Source of the DNA: Uloborus plumipes
Taxonomy: Eukaryota; Arthropoda; Arachnida; Araneae; Uloboridae
DNA length: 64,000 bases
NCBI GenBank assembly: GCA_038373865.1
Contig: JAXGGA010002026.1
Location: 1 to 64,000, forward strand
Direction of reading: 5' to 3'
This document shows, piece after piece, positions 44,541 to 56,429 of this stretch. A model generated the notes under the pieces. That model was not told the DNA's origin. It saw only the letters and a program-made list of their open reading frames with translations, and searched no databases. The position numbers and the translations under genes are program-made. Position 1 is the first letter of the stretch, and each line of letters starts with the position of its first letter.

Positions 44541-45373
44541 CAGCGCACAGTGGAGTATTTGAGTGAAAATCCTGGCCAAAAGTCGAAAATGTAAAGTATG
44601 GTCAATCTCACTTTTCTATTCGTTTTCTGACAACTGATAAGACACTACGTCATAATCTACAACATAAAACCCCTTCCACTGTGATTAAGACCCATACGAA
44701 TGCTTCAAACTCAGTCGATGTGGAATCTGCGCTGCTGTTTTCCTGGAAGCTTCGTTTGTTGCTCACATTCAATGCGCTGTATTCGGTGGCTTATTTCGAA
44801 ATTATAGAATAACACTAATGAATATGGAAGACGAAGGTATGTACTTTAATATGATGTGCAATCCATGTAGAATTTGCTTCGGGAAATATTTTTTTAATAG
44901 TGTTTTACACAACTTTAAAAAAATCGCTCTATTTTCAGTAAAATTTTTAAAAAGAAAGGTTTTTGTATGGGTTCCGGGCATTTCCGGACGCAAGTTCGGG
45001 TATCAAAATTAAGCTTAAGGTTCCCTTAAAACGTATTTGAAAAAAAAAGTTGCCCCTTTTTGCCCCATTTTGCTTAAAATAGGTTTAAACTGAATTAAGT
45101 AAATTTACGTTTTTTCTTTTGGATTTGTACATGTTCGTTTTTTTTTTCAGGATCTTCCACGAAGGAAATAGAAATCACAAACAAATCATTGTATGAGATA
45201 ATTAAAACATGTCCTTTTTAATTAAAAAAGTTTTTTTCTTCTTGTGCATGGAAAACTTAGTATTTTAACGATTATAACCGATGGATTAAGTACTAGAATT
45301 CAGAAAAGAAAAAAAAAAATTCAAATTTGTTTTGCACAGAACACTGGGCTATGTAAACAGCATTTTTTTCTCT

Positions 45374-45437
45374 CATAAACAAGTATTAATTACAGTGCAT
45401 TCTTTCATAAACAAGTATTAATTACAGTGCATTCTTT
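45374..45437 (+). repeat. 32-bp tandem duplication
   Basis: cataaacaagtattaattac followed by agtgcattcttt occurs twice in a row (45374 and 45406) in the left arm of the palindrome. The matching part of the right arm has one unit. Confidence 0.8.
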
Positions 45438-45659
45438 CAAATGACAAGAAATACATCGTTATAAAATGCGCTTTCTTATTCCATTTTTGCTCCAAACTAG
45501 ATTTTGGCAAGTAGCCAGCTGCTCCGGCAAGAACGTTCCAGAGCGAAAATCGGTAAAAATATTTCTTTCACCTCTCTATAAAAAAATTCATTAAAAATCA
45601 ATGGAGCAAGCTAACTTCACCATTTTTGCTTTAAATGAGGGTGAAATGTTTATATTGTA

Positions 45660-46521
45660 CTAGCTTAATACCCGGCGTTGCCCGGGTGCTTATTAATACA
45701 ACATAGCATTCAGGGAAAATAAGTTTGAAAGAGTTCTATTCATATGGGTATAAAATAATTTGCATCAATCAGTCTCTTAGGTACAAACTTTGAAAAAAAC
45801 TAAAATATTACAGAAAGTTAAACGTTTACAGAAAAATAGTCTTATCAAAATGTGAAAATTAAAGAGAAATGTTGTCTGTGCTTTGCCGCGTCCACTGGCA
45901 TGAAATATATGCACATGGAAGTGAAAAAATTGCATCAAATTCACCCGCCAAATTCAAAATATTAACTTTTCTCTATTAACTGTTCCCACCTACAAAGTAA
46001 AAATTATTATAACTCAATCTAATAAATCTGTCTGAAATAAATCTGTTTCTCGTTCTGAAGGCTTATCTCCATTACAGACGCAACTGTTGTCACATTGCAA
46101 ATTTGAAATTCAAATCCGTGGTTCTTTTTATAAAGTCCACATGAATTATGATTGTTTTTTACTTATTTCAATGCTAAAAGGAAATAGGTGAGCCTTAAAT
46201 TGAAAATTCATTACTTTAATCGTAATCATTGTTGGAAAATACTAATATTTAAAAATCTTAAATTTCATCAATTTGAATACTAAAAGGCCTATCTCGATTA
46301 CAATATAAATAGGCTAGATTCCTATAAAAGGGTCATTTTTTGACAAAAAATTTAAATTTGAGCTTTTTAGATTTTTTAAAATTTCAAGACCCCGCCTATG
46401 AGAATTCTAGGGCATCAAGGAACCTCTGTGTCAAGTTTGATGAAAATCTGACGCAAACTGTGGATTTGTATAGAGAACAAGTATATATATATACATACAC
46501 TCATTTTTATAGATATAGATT
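45660..46521 (+). mobile_element. 'acccggc..gcccgggt' repeat, copy 2, inside the palindrome's left arm
   Basis: It starts ctagcttaatacccggcgtt followed by gcccgggt (a GC hairpin) and ends in tatatatatata...tttttatagatatagatt. Aligning the two palindrome arms shows the right arm runs without it across the same point, so it inserted after the arms were formed. It contains cctctgtgtcaagtttgatg and aaaatctgacgcaaactgtg, typical of the conserved 3' region of such repeats. No open reading frame. Confidence 0.65.
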
Positions 46522-48959
46522 CTTGAAAAGTTTCAGAGCAATAACACCATTAGATTCTCGGATGCATGAATTTTAATTTACGTTGATTGATAAATTAAAA
46601 AACGTCTAAAAAGTGACCTTTCTTTGGAAATTCCTGGAAAATCGGGAAATTACGTTAAAACTTCAAACAATTTAGACTTTTAAAGACATTGATTTGCTCT
46701 AAATGGTGATGCATTGTTTTTCTTCCTACGTTTACCAGAAACCTTTTTACGGTCGTAAACTCGTAAAAGTCTAAAACATGGATAAAACATTAAATAACTT
46801 TTTTTCTAAACTAAATTTTTAAAACCGAGCTTCAGGTTACAACATCTGATCTTTCAGAGAGCTTGTGTACCAAGTTTCATAGCTGTAAGCTGGATAGCTT
46901 CGCTGTACAGCGCACAGTGGAGTATTTGACTGAAAATCCTGGCCAAAACTATTTTGGAATTTTCGCTCTTCTAAGGGAATATCCTTCTGTGCGTTTGGGC
47001 GTTGTACAGCAAAGCTACCCAGCGTACAGCTATGAAACTTGGTCAACAAAGTGTCTAAAAGGTCAGATGTTGTAACTTGAAGCTCGATTTTTAAAATTCA
47101 ATTTAGAAAAAAAGTTATTTAATGTTTTATCCATGGTTTTGAATTTTGCGAGTTTACGATCGTAAAAAGGTTTCTAGTGAACATAGGAAGAAAAAAAATA
47201 CATCACCATTTGGAGCAATTCAATTTCTTTAAAAGTCTAAATTGTTTGAAGTTCTAACGTAATTTACCGAATTTTCAGGAATTTTCAAAGATAGGTCACT
47301 TTTTCGACGTTTTTCAATTAATCAATCACTGTAAATTAAAATTCCTGCATCCGAGGATCTAATGGTGTTATTGCTCTGAAACTTTACAAGGATACAATAT
47401 AAACATTTCACCTTCATTTAAAGCAAAAACGGTGAAGTTATCTTGCTTCATTGATTTTTAGTGAATTTTTTTGAAGAGGTGAAGGAAAAATTTTCATCGT
47501 GTTTCACCATGGTTTTACGTTCCTTCCGCAGCAGCTGGCAACATGCCAGAAGCTGACGAGGAATTGTTTGAAGCGAAAGCTAATAAGTAAGCGTATTTTA
47601 TTCGATGTATTTTTTTCTTTGACGGAATGTAATTAGTGCATTGCCTCCTCTCCCCTCCCCTCCCAAAAAAGTAGTTCAACAATACCAGTATTCTGTCAAA
47701 TACGTTACTTAAATATGAGGGAAAAATTTTGATTATAATTTCTACTTGACCTGACAAATTAACCTTGAACAAAAGAAAAGAAAAGGCCACGAGAATTGCA
47801 GGCTAATATTTTGATGTTTTAATGAATCCTTTTTCATTGCAAAAATAAATCTTTTCTAATATTACAAAGAGGAAAGGTGATTTTGTATCTTAAATAACCT
47901 CCGAAACCACGCACCTATTTGAAAAACATTTTCAGCATATGAAAGGTACATTCTCAGGGAGTAACAAAGGCTATAGTTCGAAAAAATTCGTTAAACCGTT
48001 CCTTTTTTATTTCAACTCAAAGCAATTTTTACATAAATCGCCAAAGATAAGGGAAAATTACCTACACATATTAATGTTATATAGCACTAGAAATTGAAAA
48101 TTTTTCTGCTTCTCCTCAGTGGAGTTTTTGACCCAAAACTCTGCAAATATATAACTTTTTCGTCTAATTTTTTAGACGGACACTTTTTAATTATCTCGTA
48201 CAAAGATTTGTTTGTGATTTCTATAAACTTCCTAGAAGATCCTGAAAAAAAAAAAAAAAAACGAACATGTACAAACCCAAAAGAAAAAACGTAAATTTAC
48301 TTCATTTAGTTTAAACCTATTTTAAGAAAAATGGGGCAAAAAGGGGCAACTTTTTTCTTCAAATACGTTTTAAGGGAACCTTAAGCTTTATTTTGATACC
48401 CGAACTTGCGTCCGGAAATGCCCGGAACCCATATAAAAACCTTTCTTTTTAAAAAAATTACTGAAAATAGAGCGATTTTTTTAAAGTTGTGTAAAACACT
48501 ATTAAAAAAATATTTCCCGAAGCAAATTCTACGTGGATTGCACATCATATTAAAGTACATACCTTCGTCTTCCATATTCATTAGTGTTTTTTATATAATT
48601 TCGAAATCAGCCACCGAATACAGCGCATTGAATGTAAGCAACAAACGAAGCTTCCAGGAAAAGAGCAGCGCAGATTCCACATCAACTGTGTTTGAAGCAT
48701 TCGTATGGGTCTTAATAAAAGGGGAAGGGGTTTTATGTTGTATATTATGACGTAGTGTCTTATCAGTTGTCCGAAAACAAATAGAAGTGTGAGATTGACC
48801 ATACTTTACATTTTCGACTTTTGGCCAGGATTTTCACTCAAATACTCCACTGTGCAGCGCACAAACGCACAGAAGGGTATCCCTTCAGAAGAACGAAAAT
48901 TCCGAAATAGTTTTGGCCAGGATTTTCAGTCAAATACTCCACTGTGCAGCGTGATTATT

Positions 48960-50118
48960 ATGTTTGAAGAAGGTTCAGGCGAAATCAAATAAAAAATTGG
49001 CCCATAGGAAGCGTTCAGAGGATACGCCACAGCATCGAGAAAGCAAAGCAATTGAACTTTTTATTTTTCATTATGTGAGTGATGTATATCAAGAAGTGAT
49101 GCAAGTATTCAGACAACATTTTGGTTGTAGAATGGTCATAAAGGGCGGGAGGCTTATTCATTTCAGATGTTAATCAGCTCAGACATGGCACTGTACCTTC
49201 GTTACAATCAGTATTTAAATATGGAGTTGAATATGATACCATTTTTCCTCTTGACATTTCACCTCCCTTCCACCACCCAGTTGTTACAAAGAAAGCAATA
49301 ATTCCATGAACGAGCGTGCCCTGTTCTGTTCTCCAATGCGTCCCTAGTTTGATTTCAAACGTCCCCAAACCTACTCTTAAAGAAAATGTTCTAGAAGAAA
49401 ACTGCCGGCTGCGCAGTGATTAAACGGTATTCCGTTTTTGCAAAAGGGAAAAAAAAAAGCCTTTACAGCAAATTTATTTGTTTAATTTCTTTGTGTGATA
49501 AAAAAAAGAGAAAAAATCCTAAATATAGTTTGAAAAAACTAAAAAATACGCCTTTAGAGTAAATCAAATTCAAAAGAAGATTTTCAAAACTGTTGAATAT
49601 CCGCTAAGTTCGCTTGCACTTATAATATGCATTTTGTGGACGATCGATGCCCAACTCAGAATTAATGGCAAATGCATTTATTATATATCAACATGCAATA
49701 TAATTTTGCCTTTAGTATTAATAATGGTAGTATTAATATGTATTACTTTTGTAAAGAACGTGAATTTTATCTTTTATTCAGAGTTACATGCATACAAACA
49801 AACCCACATGTGAAACTAATAGAAGCATATATAAAAGGAAGAAATTTAGCGTCCCTGGGCCCTAAGTACAGCCCCGAAAAAACTATATCATTACTTTGGT
49901 ACTGAAATAATTTAAGCTTTAGAAGAAATCAATTTAGGTACATTTTTGCTAATAAATTAAGCTAATTTTCTAAACTGCTACGTTTAAAAAAAGTTACTAA
50001 ACAGGTGTGTTTATCATATCGTGATAAGCTTATTAGTAAACTTGAGCTACATAATTAAGCTGCATTGAATTTGTGAATTACTGGCTACATTAAATCTGTA
50101 CTATGCACTTAGCGTCAT
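48960..50118. other. Spacer with no recognised feature
   Basis: Ordinary AT-rich DNA. Short frames, such as one at 48964-49173 on the plus strand, have no domain or splice support. Confidence 0.4.
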
Positions 50119-50333
50119 TTTGGAACGGCTATATTTCGGACTGGTGACATTTTGGATTGGCAGCATTTCGGACTGGCGACATTTTGGACTGGAGACATTT
50201 TTGACCGGCTACATTTTGGCTCGGCGACATTTTGACCGGCGCCATTTCGGGCACGCGACATTTTGGACCGGCGACATTTTGGCCTGAGACATTTTGGCTC
50301 GGCGACATTTTTGCCGCGACATTTTGACCAAAA
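50119..50333 (+). repeat. Short-unit minisatellite 'gacattttgg', right array
   Basis: About twelve units of 15-18 bases, such as cgacattttggaccgg, with variants (tatttcggactgg, catttttgaccgg). It is the inverted partner of 41700-41822. Confidence 0.8.
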
Positions 50334-50339
50334 CCATTT

Positions 50340-51230
50340 GTTTATCCGTTACCTGATTAAGCGGGGCTGATAGTATTAACAAAAAATGTTGATTCCTACA
50401 AATCAAACATAGCATAGTAAATATTTGCTATTCACGTTGTGTACGTTCTTAGAAATAATAAACGTAAATACCTTAAAATTTTAATGCAAATACGTAATAA
50501 CAAAGGAACAAGAAAATGCTAATGCAGTTTGTTTCAATTAACCTATTTACTATAAATAATTTATTTTAACTCCACAGAAACCGTGGCAGTTAATTTGAAC
50601 GTAAGATGCTCATCACAAATCTCTATTACGGTTTAATACGCGTTACCTACAAGTTGCTAATAAACTGTAATTTCTTATGTACAATTTTGTGGATTTTGAT
50701 AATCATGTGTATCATACTTTTTAATGCGAACCAAGCTCACAGAAGTAGCCTTTAATATTTTATTAGGTTTTTTTGGTTAGGGGTGGTTCAAATCAAATGA
50801 AATTTAGTAGAAAAGAGAATGTTTATTTTATTTTGGCATTATGATTGAAATGCTTAGATCAACAATTAACCCTAAACTATATCCGCCTAAGAGACCCGGA
50901 TGTTCCTTTTGAACGATTCATAAAGAATTCTGTAATGGGGTAATTTCTATATTTAGCTTTTTATCATTTTAAATGAAATAAAAGTTAAAATAGAGTTTGC
51001 CGGTGTGACTGGTAATATTGATACTCGAATGAAGTAAAGACTGCAATCATTTATAAGATTTTATAAAATTCATAAACTTACTAAATGTTGATAGGGGGGG
51101 GTTCAGGTTGTGCTACTTTTGGTTTAAAAAAGTTTACCAAAAAGCATGGATTTTATTTTTTTCAAAACTTTTGACTGAATAGTGCAGCAAAAATTTTCTT
51201 GTTGGGCTGCTTGGTCACAACTACAATGAA
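50340..51230. other. AT-rich spacer
   Basis: A G-run near 51093. No gene or bounded repeat was seen. Confidence 0.4.
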
Positions 51231-51233
51231 CTC

Positions 51234-51783
51234 TCACTTATGCGCCGCCTTTTCTATGTACCTTTTTCACTTATACGACGATTTTAAATGGTCCTAGCAC
51301 ATTCCATAGCAAAATAATGATAGTATCATTCGTTTATGCGTCGCACGTAAAGATGAATATTTCACTTATGCGCCGAATTATTCCTAAAATGTAAAAAAAA
51401 ATTCATTTATTTTCTTTAAAAATAAGCATGTTTTTTCATTTTCATCTTTAATTTTTCAACTTTATTGCTCGCGGAAGGCATTTTTCCCGCGTGAACTAGA
51501 GTTCGAAGAGGGACAATTATCTCTTATGCATCGTTTTAAAGGGAACAGTTAGTAATAAGGTATGCTACTATTTTTGTTTTTTCTTTATCATTGTAGTCAC
51601 GTTACAGTAATTGCCAAATTGTAGTAATATGGATAGTCTATAGAAACATTCTTATTTATTCTCCCATTAGAAACTAGGTTGCGTTTTAGTCCTTTAAATA
51701 GGCTTGTTCACTTATACGTCTCTCTCCCTTACGCGCCTTTTTCTGTTGGTCCCTTGGGCCGGTGTATAAGTGAGAGTTCACTG
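51234..51783 (+). mobile_element. TA-flanked MITE, 'cagtgaactctcac' family, copy 2
   Basis: The ends caatgaactctcacttatgc and ataagtgagagttcactg have TA on both sides. It is co-linear with 8386-8944 over its whole length, including acgattttaaatggtcctag and ttagtcctttaaataggctt. Confidence 0.85.
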
Positions 51784-51786
51784 TAG

Positions 51787-52630
51787 TTCGAATTTACTTC
51801 TGTGTCCTGTGGAAAGTGAGGGGTCAACACCCCCTCTCGCTTCGCTACTTCCCCTCAAGACGCTGGGTCACCTCTTCAAAGTCTTTGGTTTTAACATCAA
51901 ACCCTAAATCCTAATACGATAGTTTTTACTAAAACGTACCGTTATGACTAATCTTCCCCGGAAGGTAAACCCTGGCTGCTACAGGTCGCTAGTGCCTGTA
52001 GCAGTTGGTCATAACAAGTCAAAATTTCTGTACTTCAGAACCAGACTAACGTAAGTCCATTTCTGTAACTTTTCAGGAGAAGGGAAAATCGATTGTCGGA
52101 TGCATGCAAAGGATCGGATTTGCGTTTTTTTAATGCTGATAAATAATTGGAAGGAATTTGTTTTGTAGAATACCGTTCGCACATGGGTCGATGCACAATA
52201 AGATTCTATATACAAAACACTAATAAAGTGAAAACGGTCATTTTTGGACTTACGTCCTTCTGGTTCTGAGGTACAGATTTTACTCCTGAGGTCATAGGTT
52301 TCAGTTATGATAGTACTTAAATCTACAGGGTGGTTATTGAAAAAGATTGAGTTCTTTGGAGCCTTCAAGCGATTGAAGTATTTTGGCGTTTTCGTAGTCG
52401 CTAAAATTTATGTATGCTCAATTGTTTGGCATTAAATTCTTCAGTAATAATAGTAATACACTTTTGAAACGCCGTAATTTCCCCCTGGTGTCAAGTTTTT
52501 GTACTTTAGTATATATTATTATTATTATTACCTGTAGAAATCGCAATCCAATGGTCTGCTTTTCCGCTCATGAAGTTTGACAACGTTTCGATCAATACTC
52601 CTCCCTGTAGAGGACTCTAAACACCTCATG
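51787..52630. other. Spacer with one long minus-strand frame, not called as a gene
   Basis: A 119-codon minus-strand frame (52009-52368) has no recognised domain and no clear coding bias. The word ctacagggtggttattgaaa near 52324 resembles the start of a mariner-type terminal repeat, but no partner end was found. Confidence 0.35.
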
Positions 52631-52631
52631 T

Positions 52632-52970
52632 TATAAAGCAGTAAGTAACCACCCTAAGCCAGGGCTAAAGCAGAAACGTGCAATACACCACTAGCTCGTT
52701 TATTCCATCCATGGACTGCAGTTTTGTGCTTATTATGCACTCATCAGCATGGAATAGGAATTCAACGAGCGGGAGGCAAAAATCCTCTAATAAAGCAAAG
52801 AGAGCCAACAAAAACTGGTAGCTAATAAGAAAGACACCAGAGCGAAGAAATTACATGTTGTAAAATAATCATCAAATTAGAACACATCTTTTTTCTCCCT
52901 TACAACTTCCATTTCATTCTTAGAAATTTAGTTAATTTTCTTTTCCTAAAGGGACTGACCGTACTAAGAT
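52632..52970 (+). repeat. 'tataaagcagt' family repeat, single copy, longest form
   Basis: From tataaagcagtaagtaacca through ccatggactgcagttttgtg and ctggtagctaataagaaag to ggaaaagaaaattaa-type words and aagggactgacc. It shares its whole length with 37055-37350 and its first two thirds with the halves of the 31.9-32.4 kb palindrome. Confidence 0.75.
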
Positions 52971-54978
52971 ACGTTACACAATACACATAGCTTAAAATTT
53001 CTGGGGTGTTTAATCCCCATTTCGATTAAATCTCATCTCATGATAATTTCCCCCCTCCTATTGTCTTTCTCCACGAATCTCTTCCACTCCGGCATGCATT
53101 AACAAATAGATTCCTACTCCACTTCACGAAGCCGTGTGTGAATTGTTCTTAAACTCTTGCGACCTCTTTTCTTACAAACCATCTTCCTTTCCGTCTTGTC
53201 CCGGTGTGTACCATCTTGTCGTGGGCTATTTGTGGACCCTTGTGCACAAATTAGTCTTGACAAAGTACTTCTCTCTACCACCACCAGAGGACTATTGACC
53301 TACATGATGTCTCCATTTGTCTTCGCGATCTCCCGCTATGCGCCGAAAAAAGTCGAGTGATTCCTTAAAGGGAAAGGAGGGACTAAATGTTGAAAACGCC
53401 TACGCAGTTGCTTGGCGGAGGTGGGAAAGTAAATACGTTTTTTTTTTTTTTGTTTGTTCATGACATTTATAGTAAATTTACCCCGATACGATGAAGCAGT
53501 GCTTTGCCAGTTTTCCCCCAAAACTCGAATGTAGTCGTTTTTATCTGGAACGATTTCTGAATTTGAATTGGTGAGTGCATTAACAACGTCAGTCAAGAAC
53601 TTCAAATTGTTCAGGAAAGAGAGAAAACGTCTAAATTCTAGCATTGTTTCTACGGTCAACGTTCAAATAACAGGCATCGTATCTTTCGAATTACTCATAG
53701 TAACCTGACTGACGTGATTTTTGACCTCAAAACACATCTTGCCTCCTACAGCTTGTTTCCACAAAAAACGAATTTTCGAATTATTGTGACTGATGTTGTT
53801 TTTGCGCTCACCGATTCATTTGTTGCTGAAATTTCTGTTGCCATTTTTTTCTCAAAAGAAGTCTTGTTGTTGGTGTCTTGTGCCAGCTAGTTTGGAAGCT
53901 TGGGGTGCGCTGCTTCATTTCTGCAACTGTACCGTAATTCGGTGTGAAATTCGCCTTCCACAGTATACACACATGCCGTAGGGAACCCCCTGTACGAGCC
54001 GCCTGTGAATGGCTGCATAACAGATTCTTATGATAAGGCTCCTTATAAGAGGGGAGCTGACTCATCCGACATTTTGGTTCCAAAACGGTTGGCGTAGAAT
54101 TACTGATATCTGTATTCAAGTCGCATTGAAGAAAAGTGGTAGCTAAGCTTGAAATGCAGCTGCATAAATGATATTTGTCTATTTTTGTCTATACAACAAA
54201 AACAGTTTATAAACTCAGGCTGAAAACAAGTGCAATATGAAAATAGGCCTAATTTCATGAAACATTTCTCAATAAGCTGTTTTTAAATTAGAGAAATAAG
54301 TTATAGTTCCAAATTTACCTAATGTGGTGCTTTATCCAACTAATCATAAGTTATTTTACGCCAGAGCAACCAGGTACAATATTAACGTGTTTCAAATACC
54401 TGTAACAAGGCTGGATCTAAGACTGTCTTAGAACCAAAATATCGGACAGGTCAGCATGTCCTCTAAAGGAGCTCTATCTTATGGTATTTGGGTTTAATTG
54501 CAACTACATGAAAGTAACATTTGACGACGTCTGCTTACACACACATGAATGAACTTTTTCAAATGAACGAAGACGTTCAGATGGACGAGCTCAATGTGCG
54601 GGGAAAACAATGAACAATCTTCTGATGAACGTATCATCAAAAAGAACGACATTTGATGCTTAGTTGAATCTACATCATTGATGATTGCGAACTATTGCGA
54701 AACTATTGATGATTGCTTAGTTGAATCTACATCATTGCTTCAGTTTCCTCCAATTAGATTTTTAAAGTAAATGCAATATTCTGCCTAACTTCGGGGGAAA
54801 ACCCGTCATTTAGGGGAGAAGGGTCACGGAAGGGGATTAATATCCCCCATGGGAAAAATTAGTGTATGTACAAGCAAGTAGGAGTGTTTTTGTGCTTTTT
54901 TCAGAACAATTAATATTGATATTATGAAACTTTTTCCACAGCTCCCTTTCCTTCAAAAATTCGAAATGTCGGGCCTGG
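52971..54978. other. Intergenic stretch of higher G+C, no gene recognised
   Basis: 53040-54120 is less AT-rich, with several open minus-strand frames of about 100 codons (53336-53659, 53808-54119), but none shows a domain or splice structure. 54030-54090 and 54430-54485 are imperfect inverted repeats (ccgacattttggttccaaaa against gaaccaaaatatcgg). A 24-base word beginning tgcttagttgaatctacat occurs at 54657 and 54715. Confidence 0.35.
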
Positions 54979-55220
54979 AGGTGCCCCGAACTTACATTTT
55001 TGGAAGGGCAAATAAATCTCAATTTACCGAATGAAACTTCAAATTCTGCCGAATGATAAAATACAGTTATGCACACATACGCAAATCTGCTGAAAAGGGA
55101 CTTTCGAACACTTAAAAATAACAATATTGCAATCATGTCTACAAATTTGCCGAATCGCTAGACAAAATCTGCGGTATAAGACACTTTTTGGGAGGTCACA
55201 GTGACCTCCCATCATCCTGG
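54979..55220 (+). repeat. 'gggaggtcac' family repeat, copy 5
   Basis: From gccccgaacttac to gggaggtcacagtgacctcc and tcatcctgg, with the usual tgccgaat words. Confidence 0.7.
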
Positions 55221-55224
55221 CCGG

Positions 55225-56105
55225 GCCTGTTCTGAGGATGTTCGAACCTCTAAACTCCTTTACTAGGATTGCGACTCAGATCCAAACCACATTATCCAGC
55301 AACACCTCCATGTCAGCAACACCCCAGAACAGATCCTCAACTAAATTATTTTCCTTCTGCTGATGAATCAGTCACCACCAAGAGAGTCAACGGAACAGGC
55401 GGAGGAAAGGAAAAAAAGCGCGCCAAAAATAACTCTACACGAACATGGGCGGCAACGGGGAATATGACACCCAGGGAGACCTGTTATTACACTTAGATGC
55501 AGATATGTAATGGCTCGATAAAGTGATGGATTGAAATTAATCACCTGAGATTCGAACGCCATTGATTGAATCATTAGTTTGGCATTCGATGATGACTTAC
55601 TGGGCGTGCCTGTTGACGCTTGCGATGTCTTAATAAGTAGGGTTTTTTTATGCTTCTTATCAGGTAATGTTTTCTTGTATCGCTACAGGAAATGCCCTAG
55701 TTTCCTCGCTTTAAGTATCAATTCAGTTATTGGAGATTTTTCCGGATAAATATTGAACCAAAGCCCGTTTTTTGTATTAATTAAAAACGCCCTGAGCCTG
55801 TTACCAACCTCCACACATTTGTATCTGAGTCTACAGATGAAATAGCATTACTGAAGTGGTAAATTATATACTTAGAAATAAAACAGTTGAATAAGAATGA
55901 TGTAGGGGAAGTTGTGGCACGTCAGACAGCTTTTTTTTTAAATTTTTTATCTCATCTATAAATTAGCAACTTTGTCGGGGTTTTTTTTTATCACAATATA
56001 AACTGCATATTTTGTAAGATCCAAACTTAACAAAAAAATTCCTGATTATGCTCTGTTTTTTTTTATATATTTTTTAAAACAGCACCCAGGGCCTTATTGA
56101 CGCAC
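55225..56105. other. Spacer; 55269-55496 has a weakly gene-like frame
   Basis: The 75-codon frame has a balanced composition (DPQLNYFPSADESV; GGGKEKKRAKNN) and locally higher G+C. I could not find a matching acceptor and donor or a known family, so it is not called. The rest is AT-rich. Confidence 0.3.
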
Positions 56106-56119
56106 GGTCCTACAGGTCC

Positions 56120-56415
56120 AGGGCCGTGGTGGCCCGATCGGTAAGGCATCGGACTCGTGTCCGGAGGGACCCGGGTTCGAAACCCAGCCGATCAAAGATC
56201 CACCGCCTTGATTAATGGTGGCTGGGAGGCGTTAAAAATGTCGTGGTCACAAAGTCCTCCAAGTGAAACGATACCTCTGGGGGTGCTGGGCCCTAGGGTT
56301 TGCTCGACCCTAGGTTCTGGTTCAAAATTAAGAACAGAGCGCTCTTCAGGGCCCAATCCCGGTTAAACCACGAAGCTGTGGTAGGTACGGGGGACCCTGG
56401 AGAGTGTGAAGTGAA
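56120..56415 (+). mobile_element. tRNA-derived SINE, copy 2, with perfect 14-bp target duplication
   Basis: The tRNA-like head has box A tggcccgatcgg (56130-56141) and box B ggttcgaaacc (56174-56184), an RNA polymerase III internal promoter. The body is shared with 14985-15273. The 14-base direct repeats ggtcctacaggtcc at 56106-56119 and 56416-56429 fix both ends, giving a 296-base element without a long A tail. The intact boxes and perfect duplication suggest a fairly young copy. Confidence 0.9.
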
Positions 56416-56429
56416 GGTCCTACAGGTCC

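Larger units (their letters stand above)
44545..48956. repeat. 4.4-kb palindrome (two inverted copies of a TIR-bounded element)
   Basis: The left arm 44545-46912 and the right arm 47007-48855 are inverted copies. Examples: tatggaagacgaaggtatgt near 44823 and its complement near 48570; gatgtgcaatcca; gttccgggcatttccgg; ggggcaaaaaggggcaac. The central 94 bases (46913-47006) start gcgcacagtggagtattt and are repeated in inverted form at 48862-48956. The right copy is therefore bounded by ~94-bp terminal inverted repeats (46913-48956, about 2.0 kb). The left arm is split by an insertion at 45660-46521. Arms have many substitutions and gaps, so the palindrome is not recent. Frames in both arms are non-coding by-products. 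Confidence 0.75.

Noticed and set aside
44818..45012. Frame MNMEDEGMYFNMMCNPC also found inverted at 48381-48581
   Set aside because: The conservation comes from the palindrome arms. The match extends through non-coding sequence on both sides, and both strands have equally good frames, so it is not evidence of protein selection.
52009..52368. 119-codon minus-strand frame
   Set aside because: No known domain, no splice sites, AT-driven codons and no copy elsewhere. The length is within chance for this composition.
53336..54119. Two ~105-codon minus-strand frames in a less AT-rich region
   Set aside because: Composition alone explains their length. No domain, no matching splice signals and no shared frame between them.
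55269..55496. Plus-strand frame with DPQLNYFPSADESV and KEKKRAKNN
   Set aside because: It looks more protein-like than most, but I found no acceptor/donor pair in phase or family match, so it is noted only in the spacer entry.
56123..56195. Possible functional tRNA gene
   Set aside because: Boxes A and B are present, but the sequence continues into a body shared with 14985-15273 and lies within 14-bp target duplications, so it is the head of a SINE. I could not fold an acceptor stem with a proper discriminator end.
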